Shown piece by piece: positions 61,432 through 64,000 of a DNA stretch of 64,000 nucleotides (position 1 is the first letter of the stretch; every line of letters starts with the position of its first letter). Position numbers and translations under genes: made by a program. The stretch covers positions 1,922,001 to 1,986,000 of the forward strand of contig NZ_CP146284.1 in assembly GCF_023744375.2 (NCBI RefSeq), in the 5' to 3' direction. A model generated the notes under the pieces. That model did not search any database and was not told where the DNA came from. It was given only the letters and a program-made list of their open reading frames with translations. This stretch comes from Parabacteroides sp. AD58. GTDB lineage: Bacteria > Bacteroidota > Bacteroidia > Bacteroidales > Tannerellaceae.

Positions 61432-61537
61432 TTTCCAGGCACCTTCGGAAGTTTATCTACAGGCAACAAAAGAAATATCCCGGCGCTTTCTGATGAAAGA
61501 ATTCCGCCATCACACCCGGAAATACAGAAATAAATAG

Positions 61538-61545
61538 TACCTTTG
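61538..61545 (+). promoter_or_regulatory. Promoter -7 box for thyA-folA
   Basis: TACCTTTG, 22 bp before the thyA ATG at 61568. Confidence 0.55.
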
Positions 61546-61567
61546 TTCCATTAAGCAGAAAAATAGA

Positions 61568-62362
61568 ATGAAACAATATCTTGATTTGCTCAACCGTGTA
61601 CTGACAGAAGGCGTTCATAAAGAAGATCGTACCGGTACGGGCACAACCAGTATCTTCGGCCATCAGATGCGATTCAACTTGGAAGAGGGCTTTCCGTTGC
61701 TGACAACGAAAAAGCTTCACCTGAAATCCATCATCTATGAATTGCTCTGGTTCTTGAAAGGTGATACCAACGTAAAGTATTTGCAGGACAATGGCGTGCG
61801 GATATGGAACGAATGGGCCGATCCGGACGGGAATTTAGGACACATTTATGGTTATCAATGGCGTTCGTGGCCCGATTATAAAGGAGGATCGATTGATCAG
61901 ATCAGCGAAGCTGTCGAGACGATCAAACACAATCCCGATTCCCGCCGTATCATTGTCAGTGCCTGGAATGTGGGAGATTTGGAGAATATGAATCTGCCGC
62001 CCTGCCATGCTTTCTTTCAATTCTATGTGGCAAACGGACGATTGAGCCTGCAAATGTATCAGCGTAGTGCCGACATCTTTCTGGGCGTTCCGTTCAACAT
62101 TGCCTCCTATGCCCTGTTATTGCAGATGATGGCGCAGGTAACCGGATTGAAAGCCGGAGATTTTGTCCATACATTAGGCGATGCCCATATCTATTCCAAC
62201 CATATGGAGCAGGTAAAACTCCAGCTGACGCGCGAGCCTCGTCCGCTTCCGCGTATGGAGCTGAACCCGGATGTCAAAAGTATCTTCGATTTCCAATATG
62301 AAGATTTTCATTTGATCTGTTACGACCCACACCCGCACATCAAGGGCGTTGTCGCTGTCTGA
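61568..62362 (+). CDS. thyA: Thymidylate synthase
   Basis: 264 residues, the same length as the E. coli enzyme. It converts dUMP to dTMP with methylene-tetrahydrofolate. The catalytic Cys is in [13 protein letters not shown] (about residue 146). Phosphate and folate contacts are visible in [52 protein letters not shown] sequence ([11 protein letters not shown]) and the invariant VKGVVAV end. Next to folA, which regenerates the folate cofactor, 33 bp downstream. Confidence 0.97.
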   Translation: MKQYLDLLNRVLTEGVHKEDRTGTGTTSIFGHQMRFNLEEGFPLLTTKKLHLKSIIYELLWFLKGDTNVKYLQDNGVRIWNEWADPDGNLGHIYGYQWRSWPDYKGGSIDQISEAVETIKHNPDSRRIIVSAWNVGDLENMNLPPCHAFFQFYVANGRLSLQMYQRSADIFLGVPFNIASYALLLQMMAQVTGLKAGDFVHTLGDAHIYSNHMEQVKLQLTREPRPLPRMELNPDVKSIFDFQYEDFHLICYDPHPHIKGVVAV

Positions 62363-62395
62363 TCAAATAAGGATATATAATAATTGTGTTATACT

Positions 62396-62893
62396 ATGAG
62401 TACTATTTCTATTATCGCTGCCATAGCCGACAACAATGCTATTGGCAAAAATCAGCAGCTTCTGTGGCATTTACCGGCCGACATGAAGCATTTTAAGGAA
62501 TTGACAACTGGTCATGCTATTATTATGGGAAGGAAGACTTTCGAATCCCTGCCCAACGGTCCGTTGCCAGAGCGTAAAAATGTAGTACTGACTACGCTTC
62601 CTGAAGCAGGTTTCGTAAACTGTTTCCCTTGTGAGTCCATGCGCGACGCCTTGGATTTGTGTGAAAAGGAAGACGAAATATTCATTATCGGAGGAGCTCT
62701 GGTATATCGTCAGGCTCTAAGTAAAGCCGACAAAATGTACATTACCCGTGTACATCATGAGTTTGAAAATGCGGATGCTTTCTTCCCGGTAGTGAACTGG
62801 GATTTATGGGAAGAAGTAGACAGACAGGAATTCCCGGCAGACGAGAAGAATACTTATCCTTATACTTTCCTGACATACGTTCGCAAAGCATAA
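62396..62893 (+). CDS. folA: Dihydrofolate reductase
   Basis: 165 residues, reducing dihydrofolate produced by thymidylate synthase. The opening ISIIAAIADNNAIGKNQQLLWHLPADMKHFKEL has the substrate Asp (in LPADM) and the NADPH loop; IIMGRKTFESLP and EIFIIGGALVYRQAL complete the signature. Start ATG 62396 is preferred to the longer frame at 62384 because it gives the normal N-terminus. Forms an operon with thyA. Confidence 0.95.
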   Translation: MSTISIIAAIADNNAIGKNQQLLWHLPADMKHFKELTTGHAIIMGRKTFESLPNGPLPERKNVVLTTLPEAGFVNCFPCESMRDALDLCEKEDEIFIIGGALVYRQALSKADKMYITRVHHEFENADAFFPVVNWDLWEEVDRQEFPADEKNTYPYTFLTYVRKA

Positions 62894-62931
62894 GTTTTAC
62901 TTGAATTTAACACATTCTTTACAACTTTTTG

Positions 62932-63017
62932 CTCTTACTTCTTATCTTATATATAAAGACAATTCAAGTTTCGTGCGCATGGCGAAGCTTAAAACATATA
63001 AGATATGAAGATAAGAG
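62932..63017 (+). promoter_or_regulatory. Long nested hairpin over the start codon of the macroglobulin gene
   Basis: Arm 62932-62952 pairs with 62996-63017, about 20 base pairs with one bulge and one mismatch. A second hairpin (AAG-n-TTCG with CGAAGCTT, 62966-62990) fills the loop. The start ATG (63005-63007) is inside the right arm and a T-rich run (TTATTTTTTT, 63020-63029) follows at once, so it resembles both an intrinsic terminator and a translation-blocking hairpin. It ends the folA mRNA region and precedes the next gene. Confidence 0.6.
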
Positions 63018-64000
63018 CATTATTTTTTTCCGCCCTATTGATCCCGGTAGCTGCTTTAACTGCCTACTATGCGGCTGCCCACCAGGAAACAAGCTCCGGG
63101 TTTTCGATTCCGAAAGATAAAAGTCCATCGGAAGTCATTCAGACACTCGTACAGCACATGCACGATGAACTGGAGAAAGATGCGGATAAGTTTCCGGATC
63201 TGATCCAGGAAACGACCGAATATACCCGGCAGGTTCAGGATTCGGCCACCGCAGCCTTCTTACATTCACTGCTGGCCGAAATGTATCAGTCCTACTATAA
63301 CCAGAAAGGATGGACGATTCGCCAGCGTACGCCGCTACAAGGTTATGTTCCGGAAGATATGCGGGAATGGACATCTAATCTGTTTGAAGAAAAGATAACA
63401 GATGAACTGAAGCAGTCCTTATCTCCGGTTCAGACACTTCAGAACACACCGGCTGAAAGATTTGCCCAGGTGATGAAACAGGGAAAGGATGCCCGGACAT
63501 TGCGCCCTACCTTATATGATTTCCTGCTGCAACGGGCAATCGACATACAGGCCGACGATGCCTATTATCAGGCTTGGTTACAATTCCGCAAGACGCAAAC
63601 GAATCCAAAAGCTGAAACCTTAGTAGCCTTGGATTACCTGCAATACCAATACCGGGAAGGAGAGAAAACAAGAAGTATGTACAAACAGTCGCTCGACTCT
63701 TTACTGACTCGTACGACTGATCCGGAATCCCAGCTGGAAATACAGCTGAACCGCCTGGAGTGGTTACAGCAAGAACCGTATTATTACGCGAACAATGCCC
63801 AGCAGGATTCGGTACGCCAACTCGTTTACGACTTCTGCCAGCAGCAAGTCCAGGCATTTGCCGCTTATCCTCGGGCCAATGAGTTCAAGAACGCCATCGA
63901 ACGGATGGAACAGGCCTCTGTCTCTATCCAGCATAAGAACCAGGTTTATCCGGGAAAAGAACAAGAACTCAAAATCCGTTATAAGCATGTAACGGAACTC
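63005..64000 (+). CDS. Alpha-2-macroglobulin-family protein, N-terminal part (partial)
   Basis: 332 codons open to the window end. A signal peptide (MKIRALFFSALLIPVAALTAYYAAA) is followed by a helical region with DFLLQRAIDIQADDAYYQAWLQF and, at the edge, NQVYPGKEQELKIRYKHVTEL, like the first macroglobulin domain of large Bacteroidales proteins of about 1,800-1,900 residues. Such proteins trap proteases in the periplasm or at the surface. The thioester and bait regions lie outside, so the activity cannot be judged. Confidence 0.7.
   Translation, partial: MKIRALFFSALLIPVAALTAYYAAAHQETSSGFSIPKDKSPSEVIQTLVQHMHDELEKDADKFPDLIQETTEYTRQVQDSATAAFLHSLLAEMYQSYYNQKGWTIRQRTPLQGYVPEDMREWTSNLFEEKITDELKQSLSPVQTLQNTPAERFAQVMKQGKDARTLRPTLYDFLLQRAIDIQADDAYYQAWLQFRKTQTNPKAETLVALDYLQYQYREGEKTRSMYKQSLDSLLTRTTDPESQLEIQLNRLEWLQQEPYYYANNAQQDSVRQLVYDFCQQQVQAFAAYPRANEFKNAIERMEQASVSIQHKNQVYPGKEQELKIRYKHVTEL

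Overview
The window is a 64-kb piece of a Bacteroidales chromosome, most likely Parabacteroides or a close relative. The evidence is the SusC/SusD, ECF-sigma and FecR locus, the DUF4837, DUF6261, DUF2027-Smr and DUF4373 families, a peptidase S46, and many start-proximal -7 boxes of the Bacteroidota form TAnnTTTG. Genus is inference; no 16S gene is present. Both ends are cut inside genes: a regulator C-terminus on the left and an alpha-2-macroglobulin-like N-terminus on the right.

Layout. 1-13.2 kb: housekeeping genes (DUF4837 lipoprotein, RsmF-like and RsmI-like rRNA methyltransferases, a WbpD-like acetyltransferase, waaA, gltX, a PgpH-like HD phosphohydrolase, a low-molecular-weight phosphatase, priA). 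13.3-17.8 kb: a beta-barrel protein, a two-gene phage-like replication module fronted by a 10-bp iteron/DnaA-box-like array, tRNA-Thr(CGT), and an IS4351-like element lying between that tRNA and its apparent promoter. 17.2-23 kb: a leftward group with a DUF6340-like lipoprotein, a secreted sugar isomerase, a GH30 glycosidase, a beta-propeller lipoprotein and a decayed relative. 23.3-31.8 kb: DUF6261 and a SusC/SusD pair with its own ECF sigma factor and FecR anti-sigma. 32-41 kb: hisS, mnmA, MATE, CBM9, gamma carbonic anhydrase, aminopeptidase P and galM. 41.3-45.2 kb: an IS3-family element, hemW and a zeta-toxin-like two-gene unit. 45.2-49.1 kb: S46 dipeptidyl peptidase, CYTH and Smr proteins. 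49.4-58.2 kb: a glycan-degradation cluster (two Gfo/Idh/MocA oxidoreductases, esterase, sulfatase, GH29 fucosidase, duplicated alpha/beta hydrolase). 58.6-64 kb: MFS, queA, thyA-folA and the start of the macroglobulin gene.

The most unusual signal is not a gene. Five spacers carry short tandem arrays of unrelated sequence but similar architecture: periods of 42, 41, 22, 22 and 21 bp, each unit holding short dyads. In four arrays two different dyads alternate exactly half a period apart (21, 20.5, 11 and 11 bp), close to one or two helical turns. Three arrays share a TTCAC-n-GTGAA-like core. One has been split by the IS3 element with a clean 3-bp target duplication. A sixth array has a 10-bp period and resembles a DnaA-box cluster. 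I do not recognise these as a named element. Further points of interest are a long hairpin plus U-tract over the start codon of the macroglobulin gene, a structured leader before the MATE gene, and an operator-like inverted repeat before the zeta-toxin-like gene.
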